Source of the DNA: Sternotherus odoratus
Taxonomy: Eukaryota > Chordata > Testudines > Kinosternidae
DNA length: 64,000 bases
Assembly: GCA_032164245.1 (NCBI GenBank)
Contig: JAVMKO010000003.1
Span: 36,455,390 to 36,519,389, forward strand
Direction: 5' to 3'
Positions 47,815 to 60,103 of this stretch are shown here, piece by piece. Each line of letters opens with the position of its first letter. The stretch's first letter is position 1. A program made the translations under genes and the position numbers. A model generated the notes under the pieces. The model was not told the origin of the DNA, did no database searches, and worked only from the letters and a program-made list of their open reading frames with translations.

Positions 47815-50166
47815 TGTAAGCGGGGGAATAGTCCCGCTATTGTGGGGAACCCTCCTGGCTTCTTCACTACCCCAGTGAAATGGGCTAGTGGAAGGATCCG
47901 AGTCCTCGTCCCACTTCCTTTACCCAGAGGCCTCCCTGCCCTTGAGGACTCTCCTTCCACTCTCCTGTCTGGTGGAGTCCTCGTAACCCCAACAAGGCTA
48001 GGCCCAGGATTCCTGGGGGGGCTCAACCCCAAACCATGCGGTGGTTACCTAGGTCAGAGGCTAGGGTGTCCCCACTCCGGGGTGCTCCCTCTGCACTGGG
48101 CACTTCCCTGGCCCACTGATCGTTACATAAAACTTAAAGCAATTGCAAATTATTTAATGAACAATTTATCTTAAAATGAATAAGGTGTGACGGTGCTGTT
48201 CCTGGTGGGATCCAACTGTGAGTGTCAGATCAGGACAGATTGCTTTCAAAGGGGCAACTACAGCCCAAAGCTGGGAGTTTTCCACACTAAGGCAAACAAA
48301 ACCAGCCAAACAGAAAAGACTTTGGTTTCGCCCCACTGGCTAACCACAAGTCACACAAGCAATTCCCTTAGACACTCCAGCTTCCCAGTATCACCACCAC
48401 CAGCCACCTGTCCTGGGGATCAATGGTTATGAAAACCAATACCCCAAATAAAGAAAACGGTTCTCCCCAATTCCAAAGAATCAGGCCCCAGACCCAGGTC
48501 AATATACCAATCAGATCTTACCACAAATCACGCTGTTGCCAATCCTTTAGAATCTAAAATCTAAAGGTTTATTATACAAGGAAAAAGGTATAGGTGAGGG
48601 TTAAGAATGGTTAAAAGAAATCAATTACATGCAGTAATGGTACATCGCTTGGTTCAGTCTTGCAGCTGCGGTAGAATAAACTGCAGGTTCAAATCAAAGT
48701 CTTAGAATGCACCCCATTTAGGGGTGGGTCAGCACCTTAGTCCAGAGTTCACCTGTGTAGCAAAGTCCATTCAGAGCTGGAAGCAAGACAGGGTGCATGC
48801 TGAAGGTAAAGACCAAATGGAGTGGCTGTAGCAGCTTCATTTATAGTTTTTTTTTTCCAGTTGCAAAAAAACCTCTTTGTTCCTGCTGTGAAAAGTCCAG
48901 CCCCATGGAGTCCTGGAGTCACATGGACAGATCACATGACCATGCATGACTCATTATTTGCAGGCAGAAGCCATCATGCACAGGCTGCCTTGCAGGTCCT
49001 CTGTAGACTTCTTGTCTGGATTGGGGCATTCCAAGCTCCCAGAGTCCATTGTGTCGCTGATTGCTCTTAATGGGCCCATCAAGCCCCGAGCAGAGCTGAT
49101 GCCCAGTATCCTGGAATGTCCCCCTGGCAGCACAATATTTGGAAAGACAGACAGTCCAGAGCCAATATTCATAACTTCAACTGCCAAACTGATACACACA
49201 TACCAATGCCATATTTACAATTAGCAATCCATAACCTGGTCATAGACACCCATTATGACCCCCTGTACATAAGATTTGGTGCCATTATAGGACTCTGGTT
49301 GCTCCAATGATCTATATGATTCCAAATAATTCCTGTAACGTGACATAAGGAAAAACTAGAAAGGTTTAGAGAAAACACATCACACATCTGTGGTATCAGG
49401 GTACATCAAAACCAGTGTCTCTGCAAATGTCAGGACAGTTCACAGTCTATTCCTGGTAGGTCCCAAGTCGTCTTCTCAGCTGTGCTGCAGGGACGCTGTG
49501 ACTTGGGCACTTCCTCTGGTGGTAGCCACAAGCTCTCAGGCTCTGGACTGCTCCAGCCACAGTTCCATTGCTCTGTCTCAGCTGCACTCTGCCTCAGCAC
49601 GGCTGCTGCTGCCTCCAGCCCCCTGCACAGCTGCCCTGGCCCCTCTGGCTCTGGCTGTTACAGCTCTGCTCTGCAGGCAGCTCCTGTGTCTCTGCCCCCA
49701 GCACTGACCTGCTTTGTGAGCTGCTTCCCTGGCCTCTCAGCCTCTGGTTCCTGCAGCTGCTTCCAGGGCAGGTCCGCTCTCTCTGGGCTGTCCTCTGGCT
49801 TTGGGGCTGCAGCTCTGCTCCCAGCATAGGGTCTGTCTCTCTGGGCTGCTTTCCTGGCCCCTCTGGATCTCGTACAGCTCTGTTCCCCAGCTCAGCTCTG
49901 GCCCCTGTTTTCTCCTTAGCTCAGCCCCACTCTCTCTGACCCAGACAATCCCAGCTCACAGGGAGGACAGGACCCACCCTGGCCTTCTAAGTCCTTGATT
50001 AGCCTGCCCACCCTGTCAATCAGGCTGACCTGGAGTGATGGCCTCTCCCCATTGCCCCTGAGGACTGTCTCAGGCCCTAATTTCCCATTGACCCCTTTTG
50101 GTCTTGGGAGCTAACCATCAAAACACCCCCACTGAATCTCAGTAAGGGGATAACAGTCCCCTTACA
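47815..50166 (-). mobile_element. Outer solo LTR, split by a second LTR
   Basis: The ends TGTAAG and CTTACA are inverted and flanked by CATG (47811-47814 and 50167-50170), a 4-bp duplication. Removing the nested LTR and one copy of its duplication leaves about 1.19 kb. The purine-rich strand and a TATA-like block are on the minus strand (from the 49950 side), so I place it on minus. A CTCTGCTC-rich degenerate repeat fills 49500-49930. No retroviral genes remain. Confidence 0.75.
48186..49345 (-). mobile_element. Solo LTR nested in an older LTR (copy A)
   Basis: It begins TGTGACGGTGCTG and ends GTAACGTGACA, and is flanked by a perfect TAAGG (48181-48185 and 49346-49350). It is about 1160 bp and closely related to 53866-55021. 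On the minus strand it contains a TATA-like motif and AATAAA (complement of 'ggtttattatac' at about 48566), giving the orientation. Confidence 0.92.
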
Positions 50167-50170
50167 CATG

Positions 50171-52001
50171 CACTCACATTTTGCAAAACAAATAGAGGTA
50201 TTTTAAGACGACGAGCCTTGGCTTGTGACCTTGTAACTGTACATTATCATATTTAGCATAGCCATTGATCACTGTGTCTGTTGCTAGAAAGCTATAGAGA
50301 AGTATTAGCATACTTTAAATTGCTTATGGCAGAAGAGTCTCAGTCTTGGATCAATATTTCTTTAACATGGAAACAAAACATACAACGTTTACTAATTTTG
50401 AGCTGTGATATATGAGGCGTCTATCAAAGCTTTTTGTAACAGAAAGCTATATAAGAGAATACACATCTATCCAAAGAAAATACATGACTTAAAGCCCCAC
50501 ACTTACCTCAGTAATGTGGCATGGAGGGGCACTAGAAGAGTGTAGGCTCAGATTTAGCAGTCCATCCCTTTTCAGCAAACCATTTACCAAAGAGTTTCAC
50601 TTTAATCCCTGTTTCATGTAACATGTGCTAAGTAAAACCATTAAATGACTCCACATTTCTAACATTAAATTATCTCTTTATTAAGAGAACTATTTAAGGC
50701 ATGCTGCAACTGCAGCTAGTATTCAAGCCAGACAAATACAAATTAGCTTTGCGGTGCCTCCTCCAAACCCTTCTCTTCTGCAACCTGTGCTCCTCCCTCC
50801 AAGTTCACTGCAGATAGCTATAGTTCATGTTTAGGCCTACCAAGGGGCACATAAGTGTGTACTCAACTTTAAGCTCTGAGCTGAAGTGCTTTGCTGAACA
50901 AACATGGGTTTAATCATGTGCTGAAATGCTCTGCTGAATTGGGACCATAAAGAGGAAGAATAGTGGTAAGGGAATGGTGAGAAGGCAGTTGTGTTGTGGT
51001 ATTTTTCTACCACTGTGGTGCTGCCACCAGTTCATCTCTACCATTTGCTTACTGGTACTGCTGCATGTTGGGAAGAAAACAGTCCAGTTGCAAGGGAGGG
51101 AGGAGTTGGGAACAGTTGGTATTCATGGCATATTCCTTTCTGAATGAATCGGAATACTGTATTTATGTTAACACTCCTATTACTAGCAATAATTCTACCA
51201 ATTTACTCTAATCTCCTTTCCCCCTTGTGGTGGGGGCTTGGAGTACCAAAAAGACATAATGACTTCTCTCAAGTCCTGAGATTGTGAGGTGTGGTGCGTC
51301 TTTTCTGTGTACATGTTTCTTTCTGACCTACAGTCCATGCTTCTTCCACTGGCTGTGTCCTAGGCAGGGGATGCTGCCACATGAATGCTTAAAATTTTGG
51401 GCAAATACTCCTCTTTGTGTTGATATGGGAAAGGTGGGATGTGACCCATACCCATTTTTAATCAAGTATCTGTGTATAGTACTTGAAATCAACTATTGGG
51501 TCTAAATGACTTCCATATTAGTTGAGTATGTTTTGTAGCTGATGTTACCAATGAGTGAGCAATGATAAGACGGAACAAATACTTGATTGTTCAGTGTAAT
51601 ACCAAACAGAAGAAAAAGGTTTTAATAGCAATCTTAAAACTGAGCCTTGTGATGATATACATTGGGGTCTTCAAGAACTTAATATTCAGTATTGGAGGGG
51701 GAAATGGTTTTGGTCATGGTCTTAAAACTTTTTTCTTGTATCTGAAGGTATATGATTCATGCATAGTTATGCTTAAAAAAAGGTGGACTGTAGGGGAAAT
51801 ACTTAGAATTAACTGCAGTACAAATATTTTAAGTCAGTTAGTAAAGATTAGAATTCCAGAAAGGACCAGGTAAATTGCTTGGCAGAGGTAGGTAATGAAA
51901 ATGTCTCAACATAAAAATGTGTTACTTGTCACATAAGGAGAAGTGGTCAAACGAAACAGTCCTCAGGAAGGAGAACTTCATTTATAACTTGGTGATGAGG
52001 C
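50171..52001 (+). other. FAM83B intron 2, no features seen
   Basis: I see no exon or clear repeat here. Confidence 0.4.
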
Positions 52002-52009
52002 CCCAAATG

Positions 52010-52103
52010 CAGGGCTTTGGAGCAGTGCTCCGGCTCCCCTCCAGGCAAAAACCTGTAGATCCACTGCTCTGTGCCCCACTCCGGGCTCTGCTCCAAAGCC
52101 CTG
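52010..52103. mobile_element. 94-bp hAT-type element with perfect TSD
   Basis: The ends CAGGGCTTTGGAGCAG and CTGCTCCAAAGCCCTG are exact reverse complements. The 8-bp duplication CCCAAATG is perfect (52002-52009 and 52104-52111). It is little more than two ends and a short middle. Confidence 0.93.
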
Positions 52104-52111
52104 CCCAAATG

Positions 52112-52904
52112 TTTCGTATCTTATCTCACCCACACTGAAGTCAATAAGAATTTCAGCTTTAATGGGAGTAGAAGCAGACCTTAAGTGTACAAGGTAAGCT
52201 AGCCTGAGACTCTTGGTGGTGGTTGAGCCATCAGATAATCTAGATTCTCTTTGAAGTTTGGGAGACGTACAGAGGAAAGATTACCATGATTACTTTAAGG
52301 CTGAACTAATTTTTCTTGACCTTTTTCCTCAAGGTTGGATTCAACAACATGTGATTTATTAAAATTATGTATGTAAATTTTGTCCTCTGCTTTCTTTACT
52401 GAGGCATGTTTTGTAAATATAATCGCTGACCAATGATGAATCTACCCTGCCAGAGGAAGAATGTCAGACATAAGGCCAAGCTATGTAAGGGGGAAAAATA
52501 ATATCCACAAAAAAGTCAAAAGAATCTTGCCAATAATGTTTTCCTTATCCATTTAATCTCTATATCATTCACAATAAACTAATACAGCAAACTACATTGA
52601 ATTTAAAAAATAAGTGTCAGATTGCTGAAAAGGCATTCTTTTTTTCTGATCAATCAAAAGTATGTGAATACCCTCACCTCCCGGTCAAAACCCAAAGTGG
52701 TGGTGGTGCTATAGCAGCCCACAATTTAGCACCCTTTCTCATGCTGTGTCAAAAGCAATGCTGAGCACATGCAACAGTTATGGTTGAATTCTATTCAGTC
52801 AGTTTTCGATCAAAGACTTCAATGATAGGGGTCTGGGGACCACAGGTTGAATTTCTGAAGGGGGTCAACATCTCCATTTGAAATTTTTAAAGAGTTTATA
52901 GTGA
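52112..52904 (+). other. FAM83B intron 2, no features seen
   Basis: AT-rich sequence in which I see nothing. Confidence 0.4.
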
Positions 52905-53790
52905 GGCAGAGAAAATACTATCCCTTGGAGGACCTGCCCCTCTCACCAGAAGTCCCAGGGCAGGACAGGAAGTATAAAATGAGCCCCAGTGCTCAGTTGG
53001 GGCTGGAGCACTAGAGGGAGCAGCTGGCTCCAGGGAGCTGGGATCTCAACAGGATCCCAAACAAGGCCCCAAGTGGAGCTGTGGCCATAAGTGATAGACT
53101 AGCTCCCAGAGGTGTTGCCAGGACCACCATCAGATGGATGCCCTGAGGAGCTGTGGGGACTACCCGTGGCTATGTACCTCGAGGAGATGGGGGACCTTTG
53201 GACTGCGGGATCCTACACCCAGACTGTGGTAGGAAGTAGCCTAGCAGAACCAAACTCTGGTCTGGTTCTGCTGCCGGAGTGTGAGTCACCGTGTTGTGGG
53301 ATTCCCAGCTGACCCCATGGTGGAACACTCTGTCACTGTTAGGGTCCTGGGCTGGAATACAGTGGAGTAAGGCGGGCCCGCATCCCCCTGCTACCTCACC
53401 CCTGTGGTGGCAGCCACCTCACCTGAGTCCTAAGAGGCCTGTGTTCATCTACCCGAGGCATCTACTGGAGCCAGAATGCCAGACTGCTTTGTCTTCTGTG
53501 TTTTGCTCTGCATTTGCCTGAAGGGCCTAGAACTGATAGACTATTTGTGCTCTGCCCTGTCCAGGGAGACACAGCTCTCTTATAGACTGTTACCATCAGC
53601 CCCATCCAGAAGGTGCTGGGATATAGACTGTTTGTGGCTCTGCCCTGCCCAGAAGGCTGGAGTTTCCTCTACAAACTGTCACTTGCAGTCTGTTGGTAGT
53701 GAGGCAGAGTGGCCTCCCTCCCCCACTTGATAGCGAGGGACTCTACAAAGTCTGCAAATAAATAATGTTGTAAGGCTATTGATCTAGTTT
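52905..53790 (+). mobile_element. LTR, boundaries approximate
   Basis: A TATA box (AAGTATAAAATGAG, about 52970) and a polyadenylation signal (AAATAAATAATG, about 53755) lie 790 bp apart in a GC-rich block with no coding potential. That is the layout of an LTR on the plus strand. TGAGGCAGAG occurs at both 52903 and 53699. Exact ends and the duplication were not found. Confidence 0.5.
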
Positions 53791-53865
53791 TATGGTCATG
53801 TGCAATCACTCTAAGCAATAAAACCAGTTACATTGTTGTAGTTGTGGCTGTTTGAGATGTGTTGT

Positions 53866-55021
53866 TGTGACGGTGCTGTTCCTGGTGGGACCAACTGAGA
53901 GTGCCAAATCAGGACAAATTGCTTCCAAAAGGGCAACTAGAGCCAAAGCTGGGGTTTCTTTACCTCTAAGGCAAACCAAACTAGCCAAACAGAAAAGACT
54001 TTGGTTTTGCCCGACTGGCTAGCCACAAGTCACACAAGCAATTCCCTTAGACACTCCAGCTTCCCCGTATCATCACCAGCAGCCACCTGTCCTGGGGACC
54101 AATGGTTATGAAAACCAATACCCCAATAAAAGAAAATGGTTCTCCCCAATTCCAAAGAATCAGGCCCCAGGCCCAGGTCAATATACAAATCAGATCTTAC
54201 CCACAAATCATGCTGTTGCCAATCCTTTAGAATCTAATATATAAAGGTTTATTATACAAGGAAAAAGATATAGGTGAGGGTTAGAAATGGTTAAAATAAA
54301 TCAATTACATGCAGTACAGTAATGACAAATCTCTTGGTTCAGGCTTGCAGTTACAAAATAAACTGCAGGTTCAAATCAAAGTCTCTGAAATGCATCCCCT
54401 CCAGGGATGGGGTCATCAATCCTTTGGCCAGAGCTTCCATGTGTAGCAAAGTCCCATCCAGAGGTAGGAGCAAGGCTGGAGACTGAAGACGAAGATGGAG
54501 GTGGAGTACCACCCTTTTATCCTTTCCAGGTGCAGAAATTTTCTTTGTCCCGTGCTGTGGAAACTTACAGCAAAATAGAGTTTGAGTCATTTGGGCATAT
54601 CACATGACCATGCATTATGACTCAGAATTCACAGGTGGCAGCCATTATTCACAGGCTGCCTTGCATGTTCTCTGGTAGACTTCTCATGTGGATTGGAGCA
54701 TTTCAAGCTCGCAGAGTCCATTGTATAGCTGATAGTCCTTAATGGGCCATCAAGCAGCTCAAGCAAAGCTGACACCAAGTGTTCTGGAATGTTCTCACCA
54801 GCATAGCACAATATTTGGAAAGACAGACAGTACAGAACCAATATTCATAACTTCAACTACAAAATGGATACACACATACCAATGGCATATTCATAATCAA
54901 CAATCCATAACCTGGTCGTAGACACCTTATATGACCCCCTTTACACAAGATTCGGTGCCCCTGCAGGACCTTGGTTGCACCAATGATCTGTGTGATCCCA
55001 GATTATTTCAGTAACATGACA
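53866..55021 (-). mobile_element. Solo LTR with TSD (copy B)
   Basis: It begins TGTGACGGTGCTG, ends GTAACATGACA and is flanked by a perfect GTTGT (53861-53865 and 55022-55026). It is about 1156 bp and colinear with 48186-49345, differing by scattered substitutions and small indels. On the minus strand it has a TATA-like GATAAAAGGG and AATAAACC. Confidence 0.92.
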
Positions 55022-55448
55022 GTTGTATATGTTCATTATACAACCTACTCCTCTTTCCCAACACATCAGAATCTATCATCTCAGTCTGGTACGAAGGAAC
55101 TGAAGGAATGGTGGGCTGGGTATACCCTTTATACCCTGGTCCCAGAGCACAAGGAACACCATAGTACACATGTGGCTGCTCCTTTGGTTACTGCCTGGGA
55201 AACTTTTCAGCTCTGGCCTCAATGTGCCTTCCTGTCTGTCTGTCTCTCACTCATATATGTAATGGACATATGCAACATTTTTCAAAGAGCAACAGTTAGG
55301 AGTAGGTGAGTAACCACTTTTTAGTCATTGTTGCCTTTTTGGTTCAGTAACATATATGAATCTCGGCGAGTAGATGGGCACTGCTCGGATAAAAGCACTG
55401 TCCATTGAAATGTCATGGAATGACTCCCTTGTAAGGACATCAATCAGA

Positions 55449-55450
55449 GT

Positions 55451-55526
<76 letters not shown>
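55449..55526. repeat. (TA)n microsatellite
   Basis: About 75 bases of alternating AT, broken only by a CA near the start and a TG in the middle. It is self-complementary and able to fold as a cruciform. Confidence 0.97.
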
Positions 55527-55527
<1 letters not shown>

Positions 55528-56219
55528 CTAGTAGTATATTCAAATAGTCATGTATTAGAGGCTAATAAAATACTACTTTGAATTAAACAAGATCAACTTC
55601 TGTATAAAATTTCATACTGAGAAACTTATGGGTGTGGGAGACTAAGTTGAGCAACCTTTTTCACTCTCTCAGCAATACGCTGTGCCAACTGTTTTGAATA
55701 TAATTTGAAAAGACTGGAACAATGATAAACTGTGCTTGAGGCAGTGCTTGTCTTAGCTTATTAATTACAGATGTCTAATTAGATGAAAGTGATGCCATTT
55801 TAATGGTTCACAGAATTTAGAGAAACTTGCTTGGTTTCACAAAGAACAATACATAAACATGTTAATTGATTAACTGAAAAGGTCCCCAATGGTATTCAAT
55901 AAGGTAATCTTTTGCCATATTGATAATAACAGAGACAAATACTGCCTTTCTTTACAACTGCTACTGATGTTCAGTGCAGTTGAAGGGGTGTAAGTGAAGG
56001 CAGAAGTCAGCCCTGTTAAAATGTTTCAACAAGTATTGAGTTCCAGGAAGTGCACTGTCTAGTTAGGTGTTTTGAAACAAGCATTCCTTTCACCTGGTCT
56101 CCTGATTTATGATTATTTAAAAACTGGCCCAGTGGTCATGCCTGTAGCTTTCAGGCAAAATTTTGTCTTGCCATGTTTTGATAGCATTACCATCCGTCCT
56201 GTAACCCTATGAACCTTAA

Positions 56220-57890
56220 ATGCTCTGCTGCTGTGGCTCATAGCCTGGACACCAATAGCCAGCAGACAAGGATGCTGTTCCCTGAGTGTCTGTGTGCTGG
56301 GCAGCCTTGGTTCAGAAACCTGACCCTGCAGCCTTCCTGCAGTGCAACAGCCCCGCTCTGATCTCCACCAGCCTTAGTTACTACTTTCAGAGTGACCCTA
56401 GGCCCAGGTTTCTCCAAAACCTTCTGCCCTGGAGTGTCCAACCCTTTCCTGGAACACTCAGAGAATTAATAAGGATCATGTCTCCTTTAGAGAGACAAAA
56501 GCACAGTTTATTCCTATAACAGGAGTTAACAATCACTTCTCTCCCAACCCAGCACTGATTTGATTTAGATTAAAAATAAAATAATTTAATCAAAAAGGAG
56601 ACTCATAACAAGAGAGGTTTTAAGTGATTTCATATACAAGAGTTGAAGACAAAGTGGTTACAAGAATATAAAAGTAAAATATGCTTTCTAGTGGTTTCTA
56701 TACTTCTATACTTCACTCAACAAGTTAAAGACTGTTTCAAGGTAGATTTCTTATCAGTCTTATTTTTTCAAGCCATGGCTGACTTTTTCTTCATCAGGAC
56801 TTCCCACTGAAGTGCAAGGTGCTGGTATCTGTTCTCTTCTTAAATGTAAGACTTTTGCCTAGGCAAGGTTTTTACTTCTATTCAGTTCCCAGAGACTCCA
56901 GCTTCCTCTGTTGAAGGACCTAGCTTTATCACCCTGCAAGAGCTTCTGCCCATTGTCTGTCCAGTAGTGGATGCCAAGATGGCTTCTTCTATTGCTTTTT
57001 TGCACATTCACTGTTTTGTCCTCAGAACATGACCCCATGCTGTTCTTCTCTTCCTGTGAGCTATCCATCCACCTGCTGATCCATATGTTAAGAGGGCTTA
57101 ATTTTTTTTGTCATACATTTAATTTCATTGGAGACAGGAAGACAGCTGCCTTCCTTCTGGTCTGGGAGGGAACCTCTCTCTCCCTTTTTTGGTCACAGAC
57201 TTTAAAGCATGATATCAGTAAGTATTTATAGTTCCGTATATTATGTTAATACATACATTCTACAATGATCTTAATCACCAGTGTGTTGTTAACTTTCACA
57301 AAAGACCTTACCTGATACACTTTTATAATACAGTAATAATGTATACAATCAATTATTCAGTTACTTTTCATTTCAGGTTCAGATCCATGGTCTACATAGT
57401 CCAATAAACCATTTGAAATGTATTCCTAGAGAGAGAAAATCCATGTGATCTGTGAAGACTTCATGCTGGTTCCTTGTCTGCTGGTAATAGTTGAGTGGTT
57501 ACCTGTTCCCCTTATAAACAAAGTCATCAAGTTAACCTTTTAATATAAATGCGCTTTCATTGTCTCTGCCTGACAACCAGTGAAACAAATACACATTGCA
57601 TTGTCTAGGGCAGACTATGCTTATGCATTGCTTACCAAACACATTTTAAGAACATCATCTAGCACAAATCCATAACTTTTTGTACACAACTCACAAATAC
57701 ATTTCAGAAGAATATAAATAAGTAAGTTATTAGTTGTCTGATGACATATTACATGCCACCTTTTGGGTATATATCTTGACAAGAGTGTGTTAGGTGTAGT
57801 GAGCCTGTCAGACCTGCTAGGAACTCCTGCTAGGAGCATGTCAGGCCTGCACAGAGTCATGAACCAACATTGGGTCTCTGTGTCACAGCA
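56220..57890 (-). mobile_element. Possible decayed LTR element
   Basis: 'aaaagcacagtttattccta' at about 56500 and similar AT-rich/C-rich alternation resemble the minus strand of the other LTRs. No ends, duplication or protein homology could be found, so this is a weak call. Confidence 0.25.
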
Positions 57891-58559
57891 GGGACTACAG
57901 TGTATTATTCTATTTTTGCACAGTTCTTTTTAAAATGTGGATATTTTAATAACAAGCCATTGACGGCAATACTGGTCAGAAAGGAGCCGAGTCTCTACAT
58001 GGAATACCTATATGAATCCCAGTGCTAAATTCCTCAGGCCCTATTCAGTTTTTGAGAATTCCTCTGTGGGACATTAGTTTTGTATCCGTAGTTTGTTTAA
58101 TCTTTTGGGGAAAGGTTTTCACTGCTACTGTCCCTCAGGTGTAAATTTAGTTTCATTCTACTGTAGAAAGTAAGTATTTTCAGGAATTCAGTCTGCGTTG
58201 GTTTGTTTTGGAAATTTATATGGCATTATCTACCTACCTGACACAATTTACACAGCAATAACAAGATAAAAATTCAGTGTATATAAAGCAAATACTAATG
58301 GAGAAATTTAGTAAAATAACTATTTATAGCTGGCCATCCAAATGGCTTTTTTCCAATGTAAAATGTGTGGGTTGTGCTGACTTGGTCGCAAATAGAAGAT
58401 TTTCTCAAACATTAGCTCAGGGGTCTCCAAACTACGGCCCGCGGGCCGGATGCGGCCCGCGAGGCCCTCTCATCCGGCCCGTGGAGATCTTTTGGGCTCT
58501 TTAGAGAATGTTTGGCTCTTTTGAGCTTTCCGCAGGGACGGCTCCGTGCTGGGGCCTGG

Positions 58560-59085
58560 AAGCCCGCGCGGACCGCCAGCCGCGGGGCCGGGACGCGCCG
58601 CGTGCTCGGCCGCCAGCCGCGGGGCCGGGACGCGCCGCGTGCTCGGCCGCCAGCCGCGGGGCCGGGACCCCCCCGCGTGCTCGGCTGCCGCCGCGGGGCC
58701 GGGACCCCCCCCGCGTGCTCGGCTGCCGCCGCGGGGCCAGGACCCCCCCCCGCGTGCTCGGCTGCCGCCGCGGGGCCGGGATCCCCCCGTGTGCTCGGCT
58801 GCCGCCGCGGGGCCGGGATCCCCCCGCGTGCTCGGCTGCCGCCGCGGGGCCGGGACGCGCCGCGTGCTCGGCTGCCGCCGCGGGGCCGGGACCCCCCCCG
58901 CGTGCTCGGCTGCCGCCGCGGGGCCGGGACCCCCCCCGCGTGCTCGGCTGCCGCCGCGGGGCCGGGATCCCCCCGCGTGCTCGGCTGCCGCCGCGGGGCC
59001 GGGAGCTGCCGCCGCGGGGCCGGGACCCCCCGCGGGGCCGGGACCCCCCGCGTGCTCGGCTGCCGCCGCGGGGCCGGGACAGCTC
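58560..59085 (+). repeat. CpG-rich minisatellite, unit about 37-44 bp
   Basis: About 13 units of the form GTGCTCGGCTGCCGCCGCGG then GGCCGGGA and a C-run of variable length (or CGCGCCGC). Units at the left are the variant GGCCGCCAGCCGCGG. All six frames lack stops over long distances, which explains the long open frames. Confidence 0.92.
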
Positions 59086-59149
59086 AGCTGGGGCAGGGAC
59101 GAGCCGCACCGCCACGCAGTTGCAGGGGGTGAAACAAGGCGGCGAACCG

Positions 59150-59880
59150 GTCTGTGGGGAGAGACCGGGTTGAGCGGGTCAGTTGGGGGGGGGGAGAGAC
59201 CGGGCTGGGTGGGTCAGTTGGGGGGGGGGGAGGGAAGGAGGTTTTGGGGTGAGAGACCGGGCTGGGTAGGTCATTTGGGGGGTGGGTTGGAGGAAAGGAG
59301 GTTTTGGGGGGGAGAGACCGGGCTGGGTGGGTCAGTTGGGGGGGGGGGGGGTTGGAGGAAAGGAGGTTTTGGGGGGGAGAGACCTGGCTGGGTGGGTCAT
59401 TTGGGGGGGGTTGGAGGAAAGGAGGTTTTGGGGGGAGAGACCGGGCTGGGTGGGTCATTTGGGGGGTGGGTTGGAGGAAAGGAGGTTTTGGGGGGGAGAG
59501 ACCGGGCTGGGTGGGTCATTTGGGGGGTGGGTTGGAGGAAAGGAGGTTTTGGGGGGGAGAGACCTGGCTGGGTGGGTCATTTGGGGGGTGGGTTGGAGGA
59601 AAGGAGGTTTTGGGGGGGGAGAGACCTGGCTGGGTGGGTCATTTGGGGGGGGTTGGAGGAAAGGAGGTTTTGGGGTGAGAGACCGGGCTGAGTGGGTCAG
59701 TTGGGGGGGGGGGGGGTTGGAGGAAAGGAGGTTTTGGGGGGAGAGACCGGGCTGGGTGGGTCAGTTGGGGGTTGGAGGAAAGGAGGTTTGGGGGGGAGAG
59801 ACCTGGGTGGGTCAGTTGGGGGTTGGAGGAAAGGAGGTTTTGGGGGGAGAGACCTGGCTGGGTGGGTCAGTTGGGGGGTT
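59150..59880 (+). repeat. G-rich minisatellite, unit about 60-66 bp
   Basis: About 13 units beginning GAGAGACCGGGCTGGGTGGG, then TCATTT or TCAGTT, a G-run of 6-13, GTTGGAGGAAAGGAGGTTTT and another G-run. The length variation is mostly in the G-runs. Confidence 0.93.
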
Positions 59881-60103
59881 GATGTGTAGTGTTCATGTGT
59901 AGTGAACAGGTGTTCATGTGTAGTGTATCAATGTGTTATTAAATAATAACTGAATAAAATAATATTAAATAAATAATTAAAAACAACATCCATGTTTTGA
60001 TTCTTTTTTATTTGGACCTCGAGTGTGTTGTCGGCCCCCGAACTGCTATTTGATAGCTAATGCGGCCCTCGGGCTGAAAAGTTTGGAGACCCCTGCATTA
60101 GCT

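Larger units (their letters stand above)
58418..60095. mobile_element. 1.7-kb hAT-type element carrying two minisatellites
   Basis: The ends CAGGGGTCTCCAAACT and AGTTTGGAGACCCCTG (the latter with AA before it) are inverted repeats. The 8-bp duplication CATTAGCT is perfect (58410-58417 and 60096-60103). Subterminal GCGGCCC motifs occur on both sides. There is no transposase; two minisatellites fill most of the interior, and an AT-rich segment (59930-60010) precedes the right end. It lies in FAM83B intron 2. Confidence 0.95.

Noticed and set aside
49390..49998. Overlapping plus-strand frames with CSSP/LPWPL-like repeats
   Set aside because: They lie inside the outer solo LTR, in a degenerate CT-rich repeat.
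58501..59691. Open frames up to 381 codons on both strands, rich in RG/GP repeats
   Set aside because: They lie wholly within GC-rich minisatellites of a transposon. Several frames are open at once because stop codons are scarce, not because of selection.
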